Assembly (NCBI GenBank): GCA_900772495.1
Contig: CAAHEJ010000117.1
Location: forward strand, 1-13,955
Origin: an uncultured Campylobacter sp.
GTDB taxonomy: Bacteria; Campylobacterota; Campylobacteria; Campylobacterales; Campylobacteraceae
Reading direction: 5' to 3'
Length of the DNA stretch: 13,955 nucleotides
How positions within the stretch are numbered: position 1 is the first letter of the stretch; each line of letters starts with the position of its first letter. Below the pieces are notes generated by a model. It was given only the letters and a program-made list of their open reading frames with translations, was not told where the DNA came from and did not search any database. Of this stretch, positions 1-6,935 are shown in pieces. Position numbers and translations under genes: made by a program.

Positions 1-583
1 AAACCGCCGCAAGCGTGTCTAAATTCACATCAATGCGAAAGAGCATTATCGCTCCAAGCGTGATGAAAACATCGTGGATTTCTGTGATAATGGCAGCTAG
101 GGCAAAACGCCACTCAAAACGCACGGCGATATAAATCAAAATGGCGATTAAGCTCACTACTATCGCCATTATGCCCTTTTGCCTTAGCTCATCGCCTACC
201 TTTGGTCCTACCACATCAGCACGGCGGATTTCAAAGCTGCCCGTGCCTTGCAAAAGCTCACTGATATGCTGTCCTATGTCAGCTGAAAGGCTGCTTGAAC
301 TTCCCAAAAAACGAATGGTGATTTCATTGTCCCCGCCAAATTCGGTTACAGAAAGGTTTTGAAACTCACCCGTTTTGCCTAAAATTTCGCGGATTTGCGG
401 AATAGGCGCTTTGTCCTCATAACGCACCTGAACGAGCGTGCCTCCGCTAAAATCAATCCCAAAGGCAAGCCCTCTTTCAAAAAACAAAAAAATCGTCCCA
501 AGCACCAAAACAGCACAAAACACTAGCGAGCCATAACGCATTTTCATAAAATCATAAATTTTCTTTTCGCTAAAAAACTGCAT
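1..583 (-). CDS. secF: Protein translocase subunit SecF (partial, N-terminal 194 residues)
   Basis: SecF pairs with SecD in the inner membrane and uses the proton gradient to help pull exported proteins through SecYEG. I translated the minus strand from the ATG at 583; the frame stays open to base 1, so the C-terminal part lies outside the window. Visible are a first membrane helix (about residues 19-34, YGSLVFCAVLVLGTIFLFF region), the family motif FGIDFSGGTL just after it, a periplasmic domain, the conserved VVGPKVGDELR segment, a second helix (IMAIVVSLIAILIYIAV) and the start of the conserved RFEWRFALAA...EIHDV region. An AAAGG ribosome site lies just before the start, and only two bases separate it from the secD stop, so translation is probably coupled. 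Identity is secure from several family motifs. Confidence 0.96.
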   Translation of the reverse strand, partial: MQFFSEKKIYDFMKMRYGSLVFCAVLVLGTIFLFFERGLAFGIDFSGGTLVQVRYEDKAPIPQIREILGKTGEFQNLSVTEFGGDNEITIRFLGSSSSLSADIGQHISELLQGTGSFEIRRADVVGPKVGDELRQKGIMAIVVSLIAILIYIAVRFEWRFALAAIITEIHDVFITLGAIMLFRIDVNLDTLAAV

Positions 584-585
584 TT

Positions 586-2214
586 TTAAACCTTTGTTGA
601 ATTTTTAGTCAAATTTTGCTTTGTGGCTAAATTTTCGGGGCGTTTGTAGCCAAAGAAAAGCGTTGTTTTGCCACTTTTTTCAATGCGCGTCATAAAAAAG
701 TCAAACATTCCGTGTGTGCCTAAAATCGCCGTTATCATCGACACCACTATGCCTATGCCAAGCGTTACGGCAAAGCCCTTTACAGCACCTGTGCCATAAG
801 CATAAAGCGCCACAGAAGTTACTAGGCTTGTTAAATTTGAGTCTATTATCGCGCTCATCGCGTGTTTGTAGCCATTTTCCACGCTTTGCTTTATGCTCAT
901 TCCCACTCTTAAAAGCTCCCTAATGCGCTCGTTGATGATGACATTTGCATCAACCGCCATACCAACGGTAAGCACAAGTCCAGCCATACCGGGCAGGGTT
1001 AAAGTCGCTCCAAACATCGACATCATCGCCACTATGCCAAGTATATTGACTATCATCGCGGCATTTGCAAAAAGCCCCGCTATGCCGTAATAAAGCACCA
1101 TAAACACCACTATGGCTATGCTCGCGCCCATAAGCGCAATCATCGACATTTGAATGCTTTGCGCACCAAGTGATGGTCCTATGCTTCTTTGCTCTAAAAG
1201 TTTCACAGGCGCAAGCAAAGCACCACTTCTTAAAGCCACAGCGACATCGCGCGCTTCTTCTGTGGTGAAATTCCCGCTGATTTGCCCGCTGCCTCCGCCT
1301 ATGCGTTCTTTGATATTTGGGGCTGAATACACTTTGTTATCAAGCACGATAGCTAGGCGTTTGCCAACAGCCTTTTCGGTGTAGTCCGCAAAAATCGCCG
1401 CGCCTTGTGAATTTAAAGTAAAATTTATCACAGGCGAATTTGAATTTTGCGAAAAGCCCACTCTTGCATCGGTAAGCATAGAACCATCAAGCACGGGTAT
1501 GTTTTTGACGGCGTATTTTATGCTTTCATTTTGCGCATCGGGCAAAATCAAATCCCCAAAAGCCGCCGCCTCAGCCTCGCTCATCGTTTGGGCTAAATTC
1601 ATTCTCGCTTCATCGACTTCCATTAACTGCAAATGCGCCGCTTTCATTATGCGTTCCTTTGCGCGAAGCTCGTCCTCTCGGGTTTTAATGCCCGCTAACT
1701 CTACCAAAATTTGGTCTTTTCCTTGTTTAGCCACGGTTGGTTCAGCCAAACCAAACTCATCTAGGCGGTTTCTTATGGTTTCCACAGCTTGCAAAAGCGC
1801 ATAATCCATAGTCGCCTTAATCTCAGCCTCGCTTAAAGCGATTTGATAATGAGCGTTTGTTATATCAACAACCAAGCCCTCTATGCCCTTTAAAAGCGCA
1901 TCAATCCTTACCAAATCCCCATTATCAAGCACGCTAAATTCTATGCTCTCATCGCTTACTTTTAGCTCATCGATGATGATATTTTGCTTGTTGATTTCAT
2001 AGTTTAGCGTGGAGGCTATGGTTTTGAGCTTTGATTTTACCGCTTCTTCGCTGTCAATGCCAAGCAGCATATAAAGCCCGCCTTGCAAGTCAAGCCCTAA
2101 ATTTATCTTTTTGCCAAACTCGCTTTGCAAAAACGAAGGCAAGGAAAACACCACAGAAAAGACAAACACCGCCAAAAAAATGGCGAGTTTGTAAGTAAAT
2201 TTAGCACCACGCAT
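586..2214 (-). CDS. secD: Protein translocase subunit SecD
   Basis: Large subunit of the SecDF accessory complex, which acts at the periplasmic face of SecYEG late in protein export. The product is 542 residues, a normal size for a non-fused SecD. It has one N-terminal membrane helix (about 9-25) followed by the signature LGLDLQGG (39-46). The P1 periplasmic region contains ETIRNRLDEFGLAEP (146-160), and GPSLG is at 347-351. A C-terminal block of about five helices (about 355-510) includes the conserved AVDANVIINERIRE (421-434), with the Asp expected in the proton path. About 30 polar, Lys/Asn-rich residues follow the last helix. The start ATG at 2214 shares one base with the yajC stop (TAATG), so the two are likely coupled. 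It lies second in yajC-secD-secF. Confidence 0.98.
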   Translation of the reverse strand: MRGAKFTYKLAIFLAVFVFSVVFSLPSFLQSEFGKKINLGLDLQGGLYMLLGIDSEEAVKSKLKTIASTLNYEINKQNIIIDELKVSDESIEFSVLDNGDLVRIDALLKGIEGLVVDITNAHYQIALSEAEIKATMDYALLQAVETIRNRLDEFGLAEPTVAKQGKDQILVELAGIKTREDELRAKERIMKAAHLQLMEVDEARMNLAQTMSEAEAAAFGDLILPDAQNESIKYAVKNIPVLDGSMLTDARVGFSQNSNSPVINFTLNSQGAAIFADYTEKAVGKRLAIVLDNKVYSAPNIKERIGGGSGQISGNFTTEEARDVAVALRSGALLAPVKLLEQRSIGPSLGAQSIQMSMIALMGASIAIVVFMVLYYGIAGLFANAAMIVNILGIVAMMSMFGATLTLPGMAGLVLTVGMAVDANVIINERIRELLRVGMSIKQSVENGYKHAMSAIIDSNLTSLVTSVALYAYGTGAVKGFAVTLGIGIVVSMITAILGTHGMFDFFMTRIEKSGKTTLFFGYKRPENLATKQNLTKNSTKV

Positions 2215-2537
2215 TAGCTTTTCTTTCGTGTTTTGCTGGCTGGCTGCTCTGGCGTAGTGTCAAGGGTGGCGTCAAATTTCTCGGCAATAAATTTTTTTGA
2301 AATTTTTGCCAAAACACCCTCGTCGTTAATCTTAACTTTGATAAAATCAAGTTCTGGTTTTACGACCTCGCAGATTAAGCCGCCTTGTGTGATGATTTTG
2401 TCGCCTTTTGTAAGCTCGGAAATCATCTTTTGATGGGCTTTTGCTTGCTTTTGCTGTGGGCGAATCACCAAAAGATAAAATATCGCAAACAGCACGATTA
2501 GGGGTAACAATGAAGTTAAAAGCGAACCTTCTTGCAT
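2214..2537 (-). CDS. yajC: Sec translocon accessory protein YajC
   Basis: Small single-pass membrane protein that associates with SecDF and the YidC/SecYEG holotranslocon. The 107-residue product has a hydrophobic helix at about residues 6-25, then the family hallmark VIRPQQKQAKAHQKM (24-38) and the conserved TKGDKIITQGG turn (43-53) that opens the cytoplasmic beta domain. The C-terminus is basic and Ser/Lys-rich. The start at 2537 is supported by an AAAGGA ribosome site 5-10 bases upstream and by a plausible promoter at 2571-2576. It is the first gene of the export operon. Its first nine codons overlap, on the opposite strand, the start of lnt. Confidence 0.97.
   Translation of the reverse strand: MQEGSLLTSLLPLIVLFAIFYLLVIRPQQKQAKAHQKMISELTKGDKIITQGGLICEVVKPELDFIKVKINDEGVLAKISKKFIAEKFDATLDTTPEQPASKTRKKS
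2476..2481 (+). promoter_or_regulatory. Possible -10 element for lnt
   Basis: The sequence GATAAAATAT holds TAAAAT about 28 bases before the preferred lnt start. Initiation near 2488 would give a leader of about 22 bases with the AGGGG site in it. It sits inside yajC on the other strand, where codons for the conserved membrane helix and RPQQ motif limit the sequence, so the match could be chance. Confidence 0.35.
2500..2504 (+). promoter_or_regulatory. Ribosome binding site that decides the lnt start
   Basis: AGGGG lies five bases before the ATG at 2510. The longer frame from an ATG at 2441 would run almost wholly through conserved yajC codons. A TTG at 2561, downstream and in frame, has no ribosome site in front of it. 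This favours 2510. Confidence 0.55.
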
Positions 2538-4099
2538 TTGAAATTCCTTTTGTTAAAAAATTGAACTCAAATTCTACCATTTTAAAAGTAATAAAAGCCT
2601 TTTGTGTTGCTTTTTTTATATCAAATTCGATTTATCTTTGTTTAGCGCAAGAATTCGGCTACGCTCAAAGCGTGCTGTGGCAGGTGCTGTCGCCATTTTT
2701 AGCTATTTATGGTTTTGTGCTGCTTTTGCGTATGAAAGGGGGCGGTTGGTTTTGGACGGGCTTTTTTGTGTCCTTGCTTTGGTTTTACTGGATAAGCCTT
2801 TCTTCCATATATTACGGGCTTCATTATATCATACCGCTCGAACTTTTGGGCATTGGGCTGTTTTATGGCATTTTATTTCGCCTGTGCTACGCCTTTCATT
2901 ATGATTTCTTACGGCTTTTAGGCTTATTTTGCTTGCCTTTTATACATTTTTTAGAGTTTGATTGGCTAAATTGGGGCGTTTTGAGCGTGTATGGTATCTT
3001 TGATGCAAGTTGGCGTGGGATAGCGTGCATATTTTTAATCGCGTATTTTTATTATGAGGGCTATATTTCGCGTTATTATAAGATTTTTATCATCGTAATG
3101 CTGATTTTTCTGGGTATGCAGTATAAAGATACTGAATTTAACGAGCTTCAAAGCGATTTTAAGCTCATCAACACCCATATAGACGAGGCTACGAAATTTG
3201 ACAAAAACAATGTCGCTAAAAATGCGGACTTTGTGATAAGCGAAATTTTAAAAGCCATCGATGAGCAAAAAGAACTCGTTGTTTTCCCCGAAAGCACCTT
3301 TGCCTTTGACTTGCAAAAGGGCTTTGGGGGTATGTATTTTGAGCTTTTGAGAGAGTTTTCAAACGAAATTATGATAATCGTTGGTGCGCCTTACTCCGCA
3401 GAGGGTAAATTCTACAACAGCGCTTATATTTTCGAGGGCGGCGAAGTGAAAATCCTACACAAGCACTATCTTGTCGCCTTTGGCGAGGAAATGCCGCAAA
3501 TCCCCTTTGTGAGCGACTTTGTGCGCAAACACCTTATGCCAAATATGGCTTATTTCACACGCGGGGCAGCCTTTAACGAGTATGACATAGGCACACAGCG
3601 CGTAACAAACGCCATTTGCTTTGAGGCGACAAAGGAAGCCCTTTATCAAAAAAGCCAAATCATCGTTGCTATCTCCAACAATGCGTGGTTTGACAACCTT
3701 GTAGAACCAGCCTTGCAAAGGCTTTTAATCAGCTTTTACGCCAGCAAATATGGCGTTGCCGTCTATCACGCCACAAACGCCAAACACACAGGCATAATAA
3801 CGCCCAAAAAATCCTTGTTTTTAGCCCTACAAAACCAGCTTTTTAATGAAAATTCAAGCGCAGACGATGAAAGAGTGAATTTAAACGATGAAAATTCAAG
3901 CATAAATGACGAAAATTCAAGTTTAAATGCTGAATTTTCAAATGAAAACGATGAAAATTCAAGCCTTGATGAGAATGCGAGTTTAAATGATGAGAATTTA
4001 AGCGTAAATTTAAATGATAAAAATTCAAGCGTTGAGACAAATTCAAGTAAAATTCTCAATGAAAACAAAAACATTAAACCAACTAAAAAAGTTAAATAA
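2510..4099 (+). CDS. lnt: Apolipoprotein N-acyltransferase with repeat-rich C-terminal tail
   Basis: Lnt adds the third fatty acid to the N-terminal Cys of lipoproteins at the periplasmic face of the inner membrane. Numbered from the ATG at 2510 (529 residues), the first 205 residues are very hydrophobic, with about seven membrane segments. A nitrilase-type domain follows with the expected triad: Glu261 (VVFPESTF), Lys318 (LHKHYLVAFGEEMP) and Cys370 (NAICFEA); SNNAWF at 389-394 is the usual segment near the active site. From about residue 446 the protein changes into an Asn/Ser/Asp/Glu-rich tail of about 80 residues made of near-repeats of ENSSxND, ending in a Lys-rich stretch. I see no final membrane helix, which E. 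coli Lnt has. A start at TTG 2561 would remove 17 residues and the overlap with yajC. Family assignment is secure; the start is moderately sure. Confidence 0.93.
   Translation: MKLKANLLAFEIPFVKKLNSNSTILKVIKAFCVAFFISNSIYLCLAQEFGYAQSVLWQVLSPFLAIYGFVLLLRMKGGGWFWTGFFVSLLWFYWISLSSIYYGLHYIIPLELLGIGLFYGILFRLCYAFHYDFLRLLGLFCLPFIHFLEFDWLNWGVLSVYGIFDASWRGIACIFLIAYFYYEGYISRYYKIFIIVMLIFLGMQYKDTEFNELQSDFKLINTHIDEATKFDKNNVAKNADFVISEILKAIDEQKELVVFPESTFAFDLQKGFGGMYFELLREFSNEIMIIVGAPYSAEGKFYNSAYIFEGGEVKILHKHYLVAFGEEMPQIPFVSDFVRKHLMPNMAYFTRGAAFNEYDIGTQRVTNAICFEATKEALYQKSQIIVAISNNAWFDNLVEPALQRLLISFYASKYGVAVYHATNAKHTGIITPKKSLFLALQNQLFNENSSADDERVNLNDENSSINDENSSLNAEFSNENDENSSLDENASLNDENLSVNLNDKNSSVETNSSKILNENKNIKPTKKVK
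2571..2576 (-). promoter_or_regulatory. Probable -10 element of the yajC-secD-secF operon
   Basis: Read on the minus strand, the sequence is GGTAGAATTT, a good match to the extended Campylobacter sigma-70 -10 box. T-runs spaced at about one helical turn lie upstream, and there is no clear -35, as is usual in this genus. Initiation about 7 bases downstream would give a leader of roughly 25-30 bases containing the AAAGGA ribosome site of yajC. The element lies inside the 5' coding part of lnt. The assignment is by pattern only. Confidence 0.6.
3848..4039 (+). repeat. Imperfect 21-bp in-frame tandem repeats at the 3' end of lnt
   Basis: Six consecutive 21-bp units start at 3848, 3869, 3890, 3911, 3932 and 3953. 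They are followed by variant units of 18, 27 and 21 bp at 3974, 3992 and 4019. The best-kept part is GAAAATTCAAG, identical in the units at 3848, 3890, 3911 and 3953, usually followed by TTAAAT- or ATAAAT-like sequence and a GAT/GAC codon. The encoded units read ENSSADD, ERVNLND, ENSSIND, ENSSLNA, EFSNEND and ENSSLDE. Every unit is a multiple of three bases, so copy-number change would alter protein length without shifting the frame. Confidence 0.85.
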
Positions 4100-4111
4100 A
4101 TTAGGACGCCA

Positions 4112-5491
4112 ATGCAAAGTATCATACTCGTAGGCAAGCCAAATGTCGGTAAATCAAGCCTTTTTAACAAAATCGCACGCGCAAGAGTAGCCATAACAAG
4201 CGACATAGCAGGCACGACACGCGACACAAACAAGCTTGAAGTAAATATCAATGGCAAAAAAGCCCTACTCATCGACAGCGGCGGACTTGATGAAAGCGAT
4301 GAGCTTTTTCGCGCCGTAAAGCAAAACACCCTAGCGCGCGCAAAGTGCGCTGACATAGTGCTTTATATGGTTGATGGCAAAAAATACCCAGGTGATGAGG
4401 ACAAAAAACTGCTCTTTGAAATCCTAAAATTCAAAAAACCAACCGCTTTGGTGATAAACAAAATCGACAGCCAAAAGGACGAGCAAAGGGCTTTTGAGTT
4501 TGCTTCTTTTGGGCTTAAAGAGCTTTTTTTCATCTCAACAAGCCACGCCACAGGGCTTGATGAGCTTTATGGCTGGCTTGAAAAGCATTTAGATGAGCCT
4601 TTTATCCTTGCTGATGAGAGCGAGAATTTAGAGGATTTTTTGCAAAACTATGAGGAAAACGGCGAAAATGAGTTTAAATTCAAAAGCATTGACGAAAATG
4701 TCATCAAAGTAGGCATTGTAGGGCGTGTAAATGTCGGCAAATCAAGCCTTTTAAACGCCCTTGTGAAAGAAAATCGAAGCGTAGTAAGCGATATAGCAGG
4801 CACTACCATAGACCCTGTCAATGAGAGCTTATTTTACAAAGATAAAACCATAGAATTCATCGACACAGCTGGTATTAGAAAACGAGGTAAAATAGCAGGA
4901 CTTGAAAAATTCGCTCTTAACCGCACACAAAAGCTTTTAGAGCAAGCTCAAATCGCACTTTTGATTTTGGACGCAAGTGAGGGCTTTAATGAGCTTGATG
5001 AAAGAATCGCTGGGCTTATAGATAAGCATTATTTGGGCGTTATCATCGTGCTGAACAAGTGGGATATTAGCGATTTGGACTTTGATAAGGTTTGTAAAGA
5101 GCTGAAATTTGAACGCTTTAAGTTTTTAGCCCACGCGCCCATCATCAGCATAAGCGCGAAAAGCGGCAAGCGCGTGAGCGTGTTGCTTGATAAAATTTTG
5201 GAAGTTTTTGCGAATTTCATTCAAAAAATCCCTACCGCAAGGCTTAACGAGCTTATAAACACCGCGACAAAGGCGCACCCCTTGCCAAGTGATTTTGGCA
5301 AAGCCGTGAAAATCTACTACGCCGTGCAGTATGAATGCGCACCGCCCAAAATCGCCCTTGTGATGAACCGCCCAAAAGCACTGCATTTTAGCTATAAACG
5401 CTATCTTGCTAACCAAATTCGCAAGGAATTCGCCTTTGAGGGCGTGCCGCTTGTCATCGCAGCTCGAAAAAAAGGGCAAAAAGATGAGTAA
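4112..5491 (+). CDS. der: Ribosome biogenesis GTPase Der (EngA)
   Basis: Der has two GTPase domains in tandem and is needed for maturation of the 50S ribosomal subunit. The 459-residue protein shows domain 1 with G1 GKPNVGKS (8-15), G2 GTTRDT (34-39), G3 DSGG (55-58) and G4 NKID (116-119). An acidic linker (about 165-190) follows. Domain 2 has G1 GRVNVGKS (204-211), GTTIDP (230-235), G3 DTAG (251-254), G4 NKWD (315-318) and SAKSG (348-352). A C-terminal KH-like domain runs from about 360, including the PPKIALVMNRP segment. The first G3 is DSGG where DTGG or DTAG is more usual, a conservative change. AGGA lies 5 bases before the start, and lnt ends 12 bases upstream. Confidence 0.98.
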   Translation: MQSIILVGKPNVGKSSLFNKIARARVAITSDIAGTTRDTNKLEVNINGKKALLIDSGGLDESDELFRAVKQNTLARAKCADIVLYMVDGKKYPGDEDKKLLFEILKFKKPTALVINKIDSQKDEQRAFEFASFGLKELFFISTSHATGLDELYGWLEKHLDEPFILADESENLEDFLQNYEENGENEFKFKSIDENVIKVGIVGRVNVGKSSLLNALVKENRSVVSDIAGTTIDPVNESLFYKDKTIEFIDTAGIRKRGKIAGLEKFALNRTQKLLEQAQIALLILDASEGFNELDERIAGLIDKHYLGVIIVLNKWDISDLDFDKVCKELKFERFKFLAHAPIISISAKSGKRVSVLLDKILEVFANFIQKIPTARLNELINTATKAHPLPSDFGKAVKIYYAVQYECAPPKIALVMNRPKALHFSYKRYLANQIRKEFAFEGVPLVIAARKKGQKDE

Positions 5492-5975
5492 AAATGTGAT
5501 TTTCATCGGTTTTATGGGCTGTGGCAAAAGCACAGTTGCTCAGGCTTTGGCAAAGCAAATGAATGCTCATTTCATCGATACTGATGAGCTGATAAAACAA
5601 AGGCTAGGCAAGGAAATCAGCGAAATTTTTGCTGAATTTGGCGAGGATTTTTTTAGAAATGAAGAAAAAAAAATTGCAGACGAAATTCCAAAGCTTAATG
5701 GCTATGTCATCGCAACAGGCGGGGGTTTTTACAAGGCTTTACAAAGGGATAAAAATTCTGTGATAATATATCTTAAAGCAAGTTTTGAATTTTTGCGACA
5801 AAGGCTTGATGAAAAGGCACTTAAAGAACGCCCACTCTTTGCAAACATCGAAAAAGCAAGGGCTTTGTTTGATGAAAGATTAAGCGAGTATGAAAAAAAG
5901 GCTGATATTATCATAAATGTCGAGCAAAAAAGCGTAGAAAAGCTTGTTGATGAGCTGATAAAGGACTTAAAATGA
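5484..5975 (+). CDS. aroK: Shikimate kinase
   Basis: AroK phosphorylates shikimate at the 3-hydroxyl using ATP, the fifth step from DAHP towards chorismate, in the cytoplasm. I place the start at the ATG at 5484, preceded by AAAGGG seven bases upstream, giving 163 residues. The frame is open further upstream, but only through der. The Walker A loop GFMGCGKST is at 9-17. Shikimate-binding residues appear as FIDTDELI with Asp34, Arg58 (FFRNE) and the glycine triad ATGGGF (Gly79-81). The lid arginine is Arg116 (ERPLF), and a further Arg132 lies in ERLSEY. The start overlaps the end of der by 8 bases and the stop overlaps trpS by 4, so it sits firmly inside an operon. Confidence 0.97.
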   Translation: MSKNVIFIGFMGCGKSTVAQALAKQMNAHFIDTDELIKQRLGKEISEIFAEFGEDFFRNEEKKIADEIPKLNGYVIATGGGFYKALQRDKNSVIIYLKASFEFLRQRLDEKALKERPLFANIEKARALFDERLSEYEKKADIIINVEQKSVEKLVDELIKDLK

Positions 5976-6925
5976 GAGTTTTAACGGGACTGCAACCAAG
6001 CGGGGATTTACACATAGGCAACTATTTTGGTGCTATTGCTGCGATGATAGAGGCGCAAAGCAAGCAGGATATGTTTATCTTTATCGCAAACTATCACGCG
6101 ATGACTTCAAGCCCGCCAAATTTAAACGAAAACACCCTAAAAGCGGCTGCTGCCTTTTTAAGTCTTGGCATAAACCCCGAAAAATGCACATTTTGGCTAC
6201 AAAGCGATGTCAAAGAAGTGCTAGAACTCTACTGGTTTTTATCGCAACTCACGCCTATGGGGCTTTTAGAGCGCGCTCACAGCTACAAGGACAAGCTCGC
6301 AAAGGGCTTAAACGCCACGCACGGACTTTTCAGCTATCCTGTTTTAATGGCTGCTGACATTTTGCTTTTTAGCAGTGAGCTTGTGCCTGTGGGAAAGGAC
6401 CAAGTGCAGCACCTTGAAATCGCGCGGGATTTAGCGGTGAAATTTAACGAAAAATTTGGCGAAACTTTCATCTTGCCCAAGGCGCAAGTAAGCGAGGAAG
6501 TGGCTGTTGTGGTAGGCACGGACGGCGCAAAGATGAGCAAATCCTACAAAAACACCATTGACATTTTTAGCAAGGCAAAGGACTTAAAGAAACAAATTTC
6601 TGCTATAATAACTTCAAGTGAGCCTTTACAAGCCCCAAAAAAGTGGCAAGAGTGCAATGTCTATAAAATAGCGCGGCTTTTTTTGGACGAGGCTGGGCAA
6701 AAAGCCTTGCAAGCTCGTTATGAAAAGGGCGGAGAAGGACACGGGCATTTTAAGGTGTATTTGAACGAGCTTGTGGAGAATTTTTTTGCCCCAGCGCGTG
6801 AAAAATACGAAAATTTGCTTAAAAATCCAAAACAGATTGAGGAAATTTTGGCATTTGGCGCAAATAAGGCAAAAAAAATCGCAGGGGAAAAAATGCAAGA
6901 AATTTATGCGAAAATAGGACTTTAA
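5972..6925 (+). CDS. trpS: Tryptophanyl-tRNA synthetase
   Basis: Class I synthetase that charges tRNA-Trp. The 317-residue length is normal for the bacterial enzyme. It opens with RVLTGLQPSGDLHIGNYFGA, in which HIGN (14-17) is the HIGH-type ATP motif. The conserved PVGKDQVQHLEIARD is at 139-153 and the second ATP motif KMSKS at 187-191 (GTDGAKMSKSYKN). The C-terminal helical region is Lys-rich, as usual. The ATG overlaps the aroK stop in ATGA, so translation is likely coupled. I see no leader peptide or T-box in front of it, so no sign of separate regulation. Confidence 0.98.
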   Translation: MRVLTGLQPSGDLHIGNYFGAIAAMIEAQSKQDMFIFIANYHAMTSSPPNLNENTLKAAAAFLSLGINPEKCTFWLQSDVKEVLELYWFLSQLTPMGLLERAHSYKDKLAKGLNATHGLFSYPVLMAADILLFSSELVPVGKDQVQHLEIARDLAVKFNEKFGETFILPKAQVSEEVAVVVGTDGAKMSKSYKNTIDIFSKAKDLKKQISAIITSSEPLQAPKKWQECNVYKIARLFLDEAGQKALQARYEKGGEGHGHFKVYLNELVENFFAPAREKYENLLKNPKQIEEILAFGANKAKKIAGEKMQEIYAKIGL

Positions 6926-6935
6926 AGGGTTAAAA

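Noticed and set aside
2441..2509. A longer lnt start at the ATG at 2441
   Set aside because: The added 23 residues would be encoded opposite the conserved membrane helix and RPQQ motif of yajC. The ATG at 2510 has a better ribosome site.
3766..4356. A 196-codon open frame on the minus strand across the lnt repeats and the start of der
   Set aside because: It is rich in Ser, Phe and Leu because it reads the complement of the repeats. It has no domain and overlaps two well-supported genes.
5406..5483. Extension of aroK upstream to an ATG at 5406
   Set aside because: The added residues only read der in another frame. The Walker A loop is at the usual distance from the ATG at 5484, which has AAAGGG before it.
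5665..5673. A run of nine A in aroK as a phase-variable tract
   Set aside because: It sits in normal Glu-Lys codons (NEEKKIA), and phase-variable genes in Campylobacter mostly use longer G or C runs in surface genes. Slippage is possible but unsupported.
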